The position numbers and the translations under genes are program-made. A stretch of 64,000 nt of DNA from a virus: the IMG/VR virus record IMGVR_UViG_3300037882_002341, positions 62,001-126,000 of that record; one strand, 5' to 3'. Shown here piece after piece: positions 1 to 8,722 of the stretch; position 1 is the stretch's first letter; each line of letters opens with the position of its first letter. Under the pieces are notes generated by a model. It was not told the DNA's origin and did not search any database. It worked only from the letters and a program-made list of their open reading frames with translations.

Positions 1-2
1 TT

Positions 3-3000
3 GTGGTTGCTGGTGGTGCCGCAGCTGTTGGTAAGGCAATCGGTCGTAAGAATATGATAGGCATGATGTCATGGGTAAGTACCCATGGATATTCAGCCAA
101 TAAAAGAGTATTTCAGCCGATCAGACACCTTGTAGACGACATGGTACTTGGGCAGGGCCCAGCAGCAAGATCTATATCACGAAGATATCTTGGGGCTAGC
201 ACCTCTGGTGCGCCCAGCAGACTTGATCCAGATCTCTCAATGGAGCTCGAGCGCATGTACTCCAAGTACAGCGCTAATGGACCGGATTCTATTACATGGC
301 TCCATGGACCAAACAGAACCGGTGTTGACTATCATCGTCAGTATCTGTCTGCCCGCTTCTCTGGAAGAACTGCCCCTGATGGACTTCAACACTTAACAGT
401 CGGGGACGTTTTAGGCAGTTCCAATATTAGAGATAGATTCTCTAGTAACTCCATAAAGGTTCTACAGCAAGCCAGAAGACACGGCGTCATTCATGACGCA
501 ATGTCCGTCTCTTCTTCTAATACCTTTGGTCTGTTTAAGAATAGCACAGGAAACATTCTTGACTCCCAGGCTTTCTCACCGTTACGCGTCTTCGATGCAG
601 CCCACTCGGCACTTCGACAGTTCACCATACCGTTCTTTGAGTTAAGACCAGCCGATCTTATCTTTGGTGCCATAAGGCCAATGCTTGTGCCATCAAGGCA
701 CACCACTATTGGTGGTGGACAAAGACTCCCTAATGGATCAGTAACAGGAAGAGGTCTTAACTTCAGCATGGGAGACACAATATTCTCCCAGGTACCAGGA
801 CTAAATAGATTCACTGCGGTCGCCAGAGGTGTCAAGACCTACGATATCTCAGGAGAGGGTTCACACTTCTATGGTCGTGCTGTTGCTATTAAGCAAGGTC
901 GCATAGCCTCAGAGATGAACAGGAACCTACAAGGGAACTTTGTTCCCCGTAATACCCAGCCGATCAAACACTTTTGGCAAAGAGTTCAAGAGACCATAGG
1001 TGTAGGACCAGAGTTCGCCACCAACAGGAGCATCTTTGGACTCATCAAGGATGCAGCCCAAAGACACTCAATAGACAGAGGCAACTCAGGAGGAGCCTTC
1101 TTACCTAACCGCTTCATGCCCCGTCATGCCACCATGACAAGAAGACAGGTTATCCAGGCTCAGTCTGCTTTTAATCAGGGACTATTACCAAATCAGGCTC
1201 TCTATTCCAACGCACAAGAGTATCTCGATGAGGCTATACCTAGTCCAGCTGGTCCAGTGCCCCTGTATGAAAGAATAAAGGCAAAGTTATTTGATAACTC
1301 TAGATCCGGATCCTATTATTCAAGATTACCTTCCGCAGGATTCCCGGGAGAAAAAATAGGAGAGGTACCTAATCCCCGCACCCCCAAGCAGGGTTACACT
1401 CTCGTGGCTCCTGGAGCGGTGCCAATAGTAGGCCCTGGTGGAGTCCCAGCTTCAACCGTCCCCGCCACAGGCGTAGTAGACAGTCCTGGATTCATGAACA
1501 GCGCCAACCTGTTCCTGCACCACGGTGTTGAGCGCCTAAACCAACTCATAGGTACAACAACAGGGTTTGGCATTAGGCCTAGTAGTGGAACCTATGGCTG
1601 GATAGGAAGCCTGGCCAAGGTTTACGGAGGAGCCTTTCTTGCGAAGATGGGTCTCGAGTATGCAAAATACTCTGACTATATTGCCGGAGAAGCCCTAGAC
1701 TTCGTCCCCGGTTTAGATAATACAACGCCATCCGAGTATGCCGTTAGAGCCTATTCTGGGTCCATGGTTCTCAGACAGAAACTTAGAGAACAAGCGGGCA
1801 TTCAGCAGTTAGCGGCCTATTCAGAAAGCTTAATGCCCGGTAGTATGAATCTCCCTGGCATGACAATGGCCCGCACAGCGGGCCCAGTGGCCTTGGGAGC
1901 TCTCCTTAGTGGTAGGAGAGGGGCAATGCTTGGGAGCGCAGTCAGCGCGATAATAGGAGGTTTAGACCCAGATATCAAATCCCAAGAGCTTGCCGACATT
2001 TATTCGGGCAGGAAAAAGATACCCGTTATGAAGAGTCGAGGCTGGATGATGGGTCTCCAGCCATTTGGGGGTGATGAAATAGATTATTATCGACCCCATT
2101 GGGCGGCAAGGTATCTTTCAAACTATAGATATACAGACACACAGTATGGTTCCAAGGCTGAGTACTTTGGATTTGAGAGTTCAGCACCAACCCCACATAA
2201 CTTATTCGGTATCTTAAAGCTGGCTAATCCAGACTACTATGCCGAGAAACATTATTACAACAGGCCTTATCCTTTCTCTACAACAGGAGAGAGGATGCAC
2301 GAGGGTGAGGAGTTTGTACCACCTCCGTCACCAGGCGCCTATTGGGCCCAGGCTCTTGGTTACTCTCCCACACCGGGGACCTATACCACAGGAGTAAACC
2401 CCAACTCGAGCTCAGGTCTACTTAGAAGAGGGATGGATCAAATTACCCAGTTGGGTGGCTTCTATAAATTCGCAGCTCAGCAAATTCCTTTCTACGACGA
2501 TCTATTTGGTGGCAAGGCTGAGTTGATGTACGCTGCGCAAGCAGGCACCATCACAAGCGCATCAAGAGAATTCTATGATGAGTCTGTGGGCGGTTTATTC
2601 GGTATGACCGAATTACTCCGCAGATTCATGTCTCCAGATAAAGGCAGACAGGGTATTAACATGCTGCCCAATACCATGCCAACATGGTTGCCAGGTATGC
2701 GATCTGAATACCCAAATGATCAAGACTACTTTACAGACTTCACCACAGGAGACCCTTACGCAAGGATATCCAGTGGAGAGTCTCGTCTGCCAGGTCCCGG
2801 TTACGAAGCTTTAGCAGAACTCCACTCCAAGACCCCCGGTGTCTACGACGCCTACGATAGGTATAAGATCCTAGCGGACGTGGCTCCTTACTCTGAGGCC
2901 TTTAAAAACTATAGGACAATTGTTCAATCATGGGCTCTTGCCGGTGTGCTAGATAAAACATCAATGCAAGATTTCCTACAAACAGAAGGAGAAGTTCGAA

Positions 3001-4058
3001 GCATTCTTGATGGACCAGAGTTTACACCCAGAAGATTCTCTGGGGTGCGCTCTGGTACACCAGAACAGCTAGCTGAAGTTAACAAGTTCAGCATACCAGA
3101 ACAATATGTCGGAGCTGCCTGGGAACATCTTACACATGACATAGTGCCCAACATAGGAAGAACAGTCCCTGTACTGGGTACTATATTTGATCGTAAGCTT
3201 ATGGGCCAAAGATCTGCTTATGAAAGTTACCTTGAAGACCAGGTCTATGGTACAGATTTCCATGATTGGAGAAAGCCATATGAGAGTATGGTGGAACCTA
3301 GACTGCAGAATCTTGCTGCATCCAACCCCATCACCGCTACAGCCGGTGGTCTTGGGTTAGGCTTGGCATTTGGTGCCACCCCACTGGGCGCCGCTGTTGG
3401 AGCAGTAGGAGGACTAACCCTTGGTATAAGCAGCACCGCTAGAATGATTAGCACTGGTCAAGTAAGGGGTGGTTGGAAACCAGACTCTTTTGATCAGCAG
3501 AATGAACTTGAATCTTATTTTGATTCACTAGAATACAAAAGAGCAGAAATTAACATGAGACGTTCTGAGGAAATAGGAAGGGAAGATCTTGCAAATAGAT
3601 TCAAATTCCAGATGGGTAGAACAAGTGTTGGTACAAACTACCAGGCAGACGATATAGCGTTTATGAATGCTGCTAAGTTTAGACTTGGTTCACCTATGAA
3701 GAAGTATGCTTGGCAGTTTCTTCAGGCTCCGGAAAGTAGCAGAGCAGCCTTGATGTCGGTGTCTCCAGATATGGCGCAGCCATTACTAAGTAGTGCGTGG
3801 TCAAGACAGGGTGATAAAAGATTCCAAAGATACCCATCCAATAATGTCGAACAAAGATCAGCAGACATTATTGCCAATTACGGTATGCCGCCTTCCGATT
3901 GGGCAGGATGGAGTCCTGATATACCAATGAAGTCCATTAAAATAAAAACACTAGATAGTTATTTTAATGAGGCCTATGATATGCACCGCTACAATCTATG
4001 GGAAGCTGACCGTAGAACATTTGATAGGAATAGTCCAGGACTAGCAAGTGCATTCTAA
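3..4058 (+). CDS. Giant virion-associated protein, 5'-truncated by window edge
   Basis: The frame is open from the first bases of the window, so the GTG at 3 is probably internal and the gene starts upstream. At least 1351 residues are encoded. I recognise no enzymatic motif. Two stretches rich in Gly, Ala and Leu, about residues 626-655 and 1114-1143, have the glycine-zipper look of membrane-active or tape-measure-like phage proteins. The middle (about 670-790) is rich in Tyr, Pro and Trp. The stop overlaps the start of the RNA-polymerase-like gene by one base (TAATG), so the two are probably co-translated. Position and size suggest an internal virion or injected protein; a tail tape measure is an alternative, although long coiled coils are not obvious. 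The function is inferred from context only. Confidence 0.6.
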   Translation: MVAGGAAAVGKAIGRKNMIGMMSWVSTHGYSANKRVFQPIRHLVDDMVLGQGPAARSISRRYLGASTSGAPSRLDPDLSMELERMYSKYSANGPDSITWLHGPNRTGVDYHRQYLSARFSGRTAPDGLQHLTVGDVLGSSNIRDRFSSNSIKVLQQARRHGVIHDAMSVSSSNTFGLFKNSTGNILDSQAFSPLRVFDAAHSALRQFTIPFFELRPADLIFGAIRPMLVPSRHTTIGGGQRLPNGSVTGRGLNFSMGDTIFSQVPGLNRFTAVARGVKTYDISGEGSHFYGRAVAIKQGRIASEMNRNLQGNFVPRNTQPIKHFWQRVQETIGVGPEFATNRSIFGLIKDAAQRHSIDRGNSGGAFLPNRFMPRHATMTRRQVIQAQSAFNQGLLPNQALYSNAQEYLDEAIPSPAGPVPLYERIKAKLFDNSRSGSYYSRLPSAGFPGEKIGEVPNPRTPKQGYTLVAPGAVPIVGPGGVPASTVPATGVVDSPGFMNSANLFLHHGVERLNQLIGTTTGFGIRPSSGTYGWIGSLAKVYGGAFLAKMGLEYAKYSDYIAGEALDFVPGLDNTTPSEYAVRAYSGSMVLRQKLREQAGIQQLAAYSESLMPGSMNLPGMTMARTAGPVALGALLSGRRGAMLGSAVSAIIGGLDPDIKSQELADIYSGRKKIPVMKSRGWMMGLQPFGGDEIDYYRPHWAARYLSNYRYTDTQYGSKAEYFGFESSAPTPHNLFGILKLANPDYYAEKHYYNRPYPFSTTGERMHEGEEFVPPPSPGAYWAQALGYSPTPGTYTTGVNPNSSSGLLRRGMDQITQLGGFYKFAAQQIPFYDDLFGGKAELMYAAQAGTITSASREFYDESVGGLFGMTELLRRFMSPDKGRQGINMLPNTMPTWLPGMRSEYPNDQDYFTDFTTGDPYARISSGESRLPGPGYEALAELHSKTPGVYDAYDRYKILADVAPYSEAFKNYRTIVQSWALAGVLDKTSMQDFLQTEGEVRSILDGPEFTPRRFSGVRSGTPEQLAEVNKFSIPEQYVGAAWEHLTHDIVPNIGRTVPVLGTIFDRKLMGQRSAYESYLEDQVYGTDFHDWRKPYESMVEPRLQNLAASNPITATAGGLGLGLAFGATPLGAAVGAVGGLTLGISSTARMISTGQVRGGWKPDSFDQQNELESYFDSLEYKRAEINMRRSEEIGREDLANRFKFQMGRTSVGTNYQADDIAFMNAAKFRLGSPMKKYAWQFLQAPESSRAALMSVSPDMAQPLLSSAWSRQGDKRFQRYPSNNVEQRSADIIANYGMPPSDWAGWSPDIPMKSIKIKTLDSYFNEAYDMHRYNLWEADRRTFDRNSPGLASAF

Positions 4059-7000
4059 TGATACATAGCGCACAAGAATACCTAAGACAGTTCCAGGCAG
4101 GCAACGTCCCCAGGGCAATGTCTGGCTTAGCTAGTTCGTTGGTATCAATGCACATGGGAGAAATCCAGCTAAGAACCGGTTCATCCTTTGGGATAGGTTT
4201 TGGCAGAGGCAATCCCTGGGCAGATCTTCCCACCCCCATGGCTGGGAGAATGGTCAGATTTGGTACTCAGCCACAAGTCTTTATGGGTGGCCTTGTCAAT
4301 CTTGCGACAAAGCCAGAAGAGAATCTTAGGTTCTCACCTATGGATCCCTGGGGTAATCTCCAGGATATAGTTACCTCAACTCTCGGTAAAGGAGTTGACT
4401 CTAGTAGAGTTGGACTTAGTCTTCGTCCTCAGCTTGGGCTCTGGGCAGCTCGTCACCTGCAGGATCTTAATGCCTCTGGAGGAGGCATTAATATAGGAAT
4501 GGTGCCTACGGCATCAAGACGTAGAAAACTCTTCTTCAATGATAGTGGATTCAGAGCAAGAGCCCTAGCGGACGCCAGTAGGAATTTCATGAATGCCGTT
4601 CTTGGCAATCATGAGAATACACACAGAAACTATTTAACAGACTCGCTTAATACATACAGAAGATTCTACCTGGATGAGGTCTCTAAAGTACTACGTCAGG
4701 TATCTCCCGATTCGGGTGCTCATCTTAATATCCATGGTATTAAGGATGCCTCGTTCCAGCTCATAAGAAGATTCCAGGGTGGTAACTGGATTCAAGATAC
4801 TGAGATGTTGGTTAACACGGGTAGCCCACATCAATATCGTCCCTTTGGCAATATAAGTGATCAGGTATCCGGTGACCAGCATATAAATCAATTTATAGCC
4901 ATCTCATCTAATAAAGGCATTAAAGGCAGAAGACACTTCAGTGAGGGCAAATTCCACCCACTTGTCACTGGCTCATCATATGGTGACGATCTTACCTTAA
5001 TGGCCAAGGGTCTGGGCAAAAAGATGGGGACCTTTGGTACCCAGGTAAGCGCGGATGTCGGATATCTATATGGAGGAATGGCGGAACTATTCGCATCCAG
5101 AGCTTTCGGAGATTCAGGATCTCTTATAACAAGTACCAGGATGATGCATGCCTCTGGCTTATCCAGTCTTGATTACAAACTAAAGGTCTCTGGTCCCGTG
5201 GGTATGTTTGGTCTACCCTCACCAACTACCACTCTTGATCCTACTGTTATGTCGCTACCTGGGGTAAGTGACTTCCTTGCTTCTAATGAGCAAAGGTATC
5301 TACAGTTTGATAATCCAATGGATATCAACAGAAGGATATTGGCCACATACAAGAGTGGTAAAAAGATAACGGCTATCAATAAGGCAGACAAGATCCTTGG
5401 TATTCAAAAGACAGCCGAGGGCATTAGACTTCTAATGCAAAGAGATAGGCCTGTTCATAAGACTGGAAGACCAGTATTAATAGGGGGTGTTAGAGCGACT
5501 CTTGGTGTTGGCCCAGGAATGGGTATTGATATTCTTACGCAAGGAATGAAGTCATCCGACCCCGCAGTTGTCCGTGAACGATGGGCTGCCCATTACGCAT
5601 CAAAGGTATTCGGGCTACGTGGGTTGAGTAGAAACCAGAGATCACAGGCTCTCCTGGAATTTGGTTCCTTCTCCGGTCTTGGTTCTGGAACCTACGGTAA
5701 AGGCAGAATATATCTCCATACAAATTCAAATTGGATGCAGGGAAGCTTTGCAAATCCAACTGAGTTTATGTCCCATGGCTTTAGAGAAAAGCTAGCTACC
5801 CATCTAAACACTAAACTTGGTCTAACTGGAGGTACTAGTTTTACAGCAGATCTTCTTTCACCTGTCAGCAGAAAACTAGGTAGAAGAAAGCTCATTAACA
5901 TTCTCATGCATGGCGGCAGAATGAGTGAGGCCTCAGCCTCATCCGCTTATTCTTCTATCAGAACCCAGGCTAGAAAGAGAGCAATTAAGGAAGCCACTTC
6001 ACAAGGTCTAACGGGGAAGGATCTGAGGGACTATGTCAATAACTCTGTTTCACTCTCTTACCAGATCATGGAAGGACAAGGAGTTAAGTTCCGTGCAACC
6101 AACGTTGATGCCGAGAAGTTCCGTGTCAGAGTACTCGAGGCCAAGACCCTAAGATCTAAGCTTATTGATTACTCTGGAGCAGGAGATGACTTTGCCAAGA
6201 AAGCTGCCGGCATCATAGGTGGCAACATAGAAGATATACAGAGATACGTTAAGTTCGCACAGGGGGCCCAGGTTGCTCCTCTTATGGGAACTGAGGCCGT
6301 AGAACTTATTGCAAGAGAATCAAAGGGCAAGATCAATATCCTTAAGCTATCTGATATAGCTAACCAAGGTTTATTCGATGAGATAAATACCAGTCTGCAG
6401 AACACAGGGAGTATGTCTCCAGAACTAGCAGACAGGCTATACAAAAACTTCGGCATGGAGAAAGGAACCTTCGGATCCTTTATTGATCTCAGGGGTAGTC
6501 ATCTCCAGGGTATGGAAATATTCTCTGGCGCCAGGGATCTTTCTTCTAAGGATGCTGCCACAGCTGCCTCAGACTTCCTATTCTTACACAACATAAGGAG
6601 AGTCGCACCCGGTATAGATAAGAGCTCAACCACCGGCAACATTGCCGACATGTCAATCATACCAAGAAGACCTGTCGTAGCAGGACTGGATCCACACAAG
6701 AATAAAGCTCTGGGTTCCATAGCCAATACATTCAATGTTTACTTTGATCTCTTAAATCCATACGCCGGTAGAGGCGCCATGGAAGAGCGCATGTGGCTTA
6801 TGAATGCTTCTGTCAGAGAGATGATGACAGGAAGCAAAGGATTAATATCACACAAGGCAATGACAGGATTCGTTGGAGGTCGCTATACAGCACAGGCACT
6901 TGGAACAGTAACAGATGACCTTGCCGTTGGCCTAACCGAGAAGGGTATTAAGAGAGCATTCGGTAGAAAACAAGGCAGCCTTGGTCAACAAATGATTGAT

Positions 7001-8722
7001 CAATTGAGGACCGGTAAGGATGTATTTGCTTTCTACAAGAGAGATCCTGTTCAATCTGCGCAGCAGATTGTGCCCGTTCGTCTACATCTTATTGAGAAAC
7101 AAAAGATGGAAGCAGAAACCATGTGGGTTTCTAGACTCCTAGCTGGTGTTTCCCAGGCAGACTTTGACTCTGACAAGATGAACCTCTTCCTAATGTCACA
7201 GGGGAAGAATGCCGCTGGCCAACACACTATGCCATTCCTAGAGCAACAGACACTTGTCCGTGGCATGTATGAACAAACTCTGGAACAAGCCAAGCCATTT
7301 GCAAGCATGCTTGATCAGCAAATGTTAGCCGGAGATGAGACCGCCCGAAGACTAATGAGGCTTGCCGGTGGCTCACCTTTAACCGCAATAGGGATAGCTC
7401 AAAGCATGGCTGGTGGCAGTGAACCAGGTTCTAAGTGGGATGATGTTGTAAGACCACTTGAGGCTACAAGGAAGACTTTGTTGAGTATAGGATATAAAGA
7501 GAGTGAAATAGACACTGCTCTAATGTCAGCCTACGGAGGATTCCAGCGCCGGATCCAAGGAGGGGGCGGGGTAGGTACAATGCACTCCTTTGCGACCAGG
7601 CAACAGGCTGTCCTAAATGCGCTAACCGATGACTCCACAAACCCCTTCTCTATGCCAAGAGACAAGATATTATCCAAAGCAAGGGAACTTGGTATTGATA
7701 ATTTAACAGCATCCAAGAACGCAGACTATATTCGTTTCATCTATGGGTTCCTAAAGAAGGGAACCAAAGCCACAGAAGCTACTCTCAGAAGCATCTCTGC
7801 TCTTAGCATAGCCCCTCAACTATCTCCGGATAGCCAGGCGTACAGGTTATTAACAACAGAACTGGCCAGCAATATTAAAGAGATGAGCTCTGGTGTGTCT
7901 GGTTCTAAGCGTGCTTTCTATACATTCGCTGAACAGGGTGCTCTTCAAGCAGCCAAGAATGCGGCTGGCCTTGGCCTAAGTGAAATTGAGGACGATCGTT
8001 TCTACCAGGACATGGCTCATAAGCTTATGAACGTGTCCAGACTAGAGCGCTATGCAAGTAAGCACGGATTGAATGCGGCCTCCAGGATGGGCACAACAAG
8101 AAATCCAAAGGACTTCTTGCATCAACTATTCTCTGAGTTCATGGGTAACGCGGGTGAGTCTGTGTTGCCAGGTACATCTAGTGCCGGTTCTGTCCTTAAT
8201 GCTTCTATGATGGAGAAGGGCTACGTTGCTGGTTCTATAAACCCCGGCAATATCAACCAAACCATAGCAGATGCCGCACATGGAGTAGGTCAATCAATAG
8301 ATAAAGCAACGGACCTTGCCGGGGACTTTGGTAAGACCAAGGCGTGGGGCGCGATGAAGTTGGCTGGTCTAACCATAGGAGCTTTTGCTCTTATTGATGC
8401 CATTACATCAAAGAATAAAGCTACACCACCCGCTCCATATATTGAATCAGGAAGCTCTCAGTCCCCTATGCCACCCTCGCCACAAGTGGCATTTCCTAGT
8501 GATGGAGCAAGACCAAGCGCTCTTGCGCCAAGAGTTAATACGGCTAGAATAAATAGAGTACAGGGTCAGCGTCGTCATTTTGGCGGCGAGGATCAGGTAT
8601 TTATGCCAGCCCCATATGATGTAATGGATGGATTTAGGAGTCAATCTCTTGGTGGATCCAGACTAGGAGACCTCCCTAATCTTATGCCAACACTTGGATC
8701 AGCAGAAGACAGTGAGTTTTAA
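4058..8722 (+). CDS. RNA polymerase beta-prime-like protein, putative virion RNA polymerase
   Basis: This 1554-aa protein carries the hallmark of the catalytic double-psi beta-barrel of multisubunit-type RNA polymerases. D1035-F-D1037-S-D1039 matches the metal-binding DFDGD of beta-prime and is followed by KMNLF, like the QM/EMNLH of cellular enzymes. R995, in YKRDPV, sits 40 residues upstream, where the Arg of NRAPTLHR lies (35 residues upstream in E. coli). A stretch around R942 (GGRYTAQ) followed by GLTEKGIKRAFG resembles the beta-prime GKRVDYSGRS...GLPKxMA segment. The usual Asn two residues before the first Asp is Gln, and the Gly of DFDGD is Ser. A beta-like half could not be placed; AFGDSGSLIT near residue 352 is a weak candidate. 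A hydrophobic stretch (about 1434-1449) and a Pro-rich tail end the protein. It lies among giant virion-type genes, so packaging and injection are inferred. A tape-measure-like role without polymerase activity is the alternative. Confidence 0.78.
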   Translation: MIHSAQEYLRQFQAGNVPRAMSGLASSLVSMHMGEIQLRTGSSFGIGFGRGNPWADLPTPMAGRMVRFGTQPQVFMGGLVNLATKPEENLRFSPMDPWGNLQDIVTSTLGKGVDSSRVGLSLRPQLGLWAARHLQDLNASGGGINIGMVPTASRRRKLFFNDSGFRARALADASRNFMNAVLGNHENTHRNYLTDSLNTYRRFYLDEVSKVLRQVSPDSGAHLNIHGIKDASFQLIRRFQGGNWIQDTEMLVNTGSPHQYRPFGNISDQVSGDQHINQFIAISSNKGIKGRRHFSEGKFHPLVTGSSYGDDLTLMAKGLGKKMGTFGTQVSADVGYLYGGMAELFASRAFGDSGSLITSTRMMHASGLSSLDYKLKVSGPVGMFGLPSPTTTLDPTVMSLPGVSDFLASNEQRYLQFDNPMDINRRILATYKSGKKITAINKADKILGIQKTAEGIRLLMQRDRPVHKTGRPVLIGGVRATLGVGPGMGIDILTQGMKSSDPAVVRERWAAHYASKVFGLRGLSRNQRSQALLEFGSFSGLGSGTYGKGRIYLHTNSNWMQGSFANPTEFMSHGFREKLATHLNTKLGLTGGTSFTADLLSPVSRKLGRRKLINILMHGGRMSEASASSAYSSIRTQARKRAIKEATSQGLTGKDLRDYVNNSVSLSYQIMEGQGVKFRATNVDAEKFRVRVLEAKTLRSKLIDYSGAGDDFAKKAAGIIGGNIEDIQRYVKFAQGAQVAPLMGTEAVELIARESKGKINILKLSDIANQGLFDEINTSLQNTGSMSPELADRLYKNFGMEKGTFGSFIDLRGSHLQGMEIFSGARDLSSKDAATAASDFLFLHNIRRVAPGIDKSSTTGNIADMSIIPRRPVVAGLDPHKNKALGSIANTFNVYFDLLNPYAGRGAMEERMWLMNASVREMMTGSKGLISHKAMTGFVGGRYTAQALGTVTDDLAVGLTEKGIKRAFGRKQGSLGQQMIDQLRTGKDVFAFYKRDPVQSAQQIVPVRLHLIEKQKMEAETMWVSRLLAGVSQADFDSDKMNLFLMSQGKNAAGQHTMPFLEQQTLVRGMYEQTLEQAKPFASMLDQQMLAGDETARRLMRLAGGSPLTAIGIAQSMAGGSEPGSKWDDVVRPLEATRKTLLSIGYKESEIDTALMSAYGGFQRRIQGGGGVGTMHSFATRQQAVLNALTDDSTNPFSMPRDKILSKARELGIDNLTASKNADYIRFIYGFLKKGTKATEATLRSISALSIAPQLSPDSQAYRLLTTELASNIKEMSSGVSGSKRAFYTFAEQGALQAAKNAAGLGLSEIEDDRFYQDMAHKLMNVSRLERYASKHGLNAASRMGTTRNPKDFLHQLFSEFMGNAGESVLPGTSSAGSVLNASMMEKGYVAGSINPGNINQTIADAAHGVGQSIDKATDLAGDFGKTKAWGAMKLAGLTIGAFALIDAITSKNKATPPAPYIESGSSQSPMPPSPQVAFPSDGARPSALAPRVNTARINRVQGQRRHFGGEDQVFMPAPYDVMDGFRSQSLGGSRLGDLPNLMPTLGSAEDSEF

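Noticed and set aside
3-4058. Calling the first protein the tail tape measure
   Set aside because: It has glycine-zipper-like segments but no long coiled coil, and the next gene is a polymerase-like protein; position alone is not enough.
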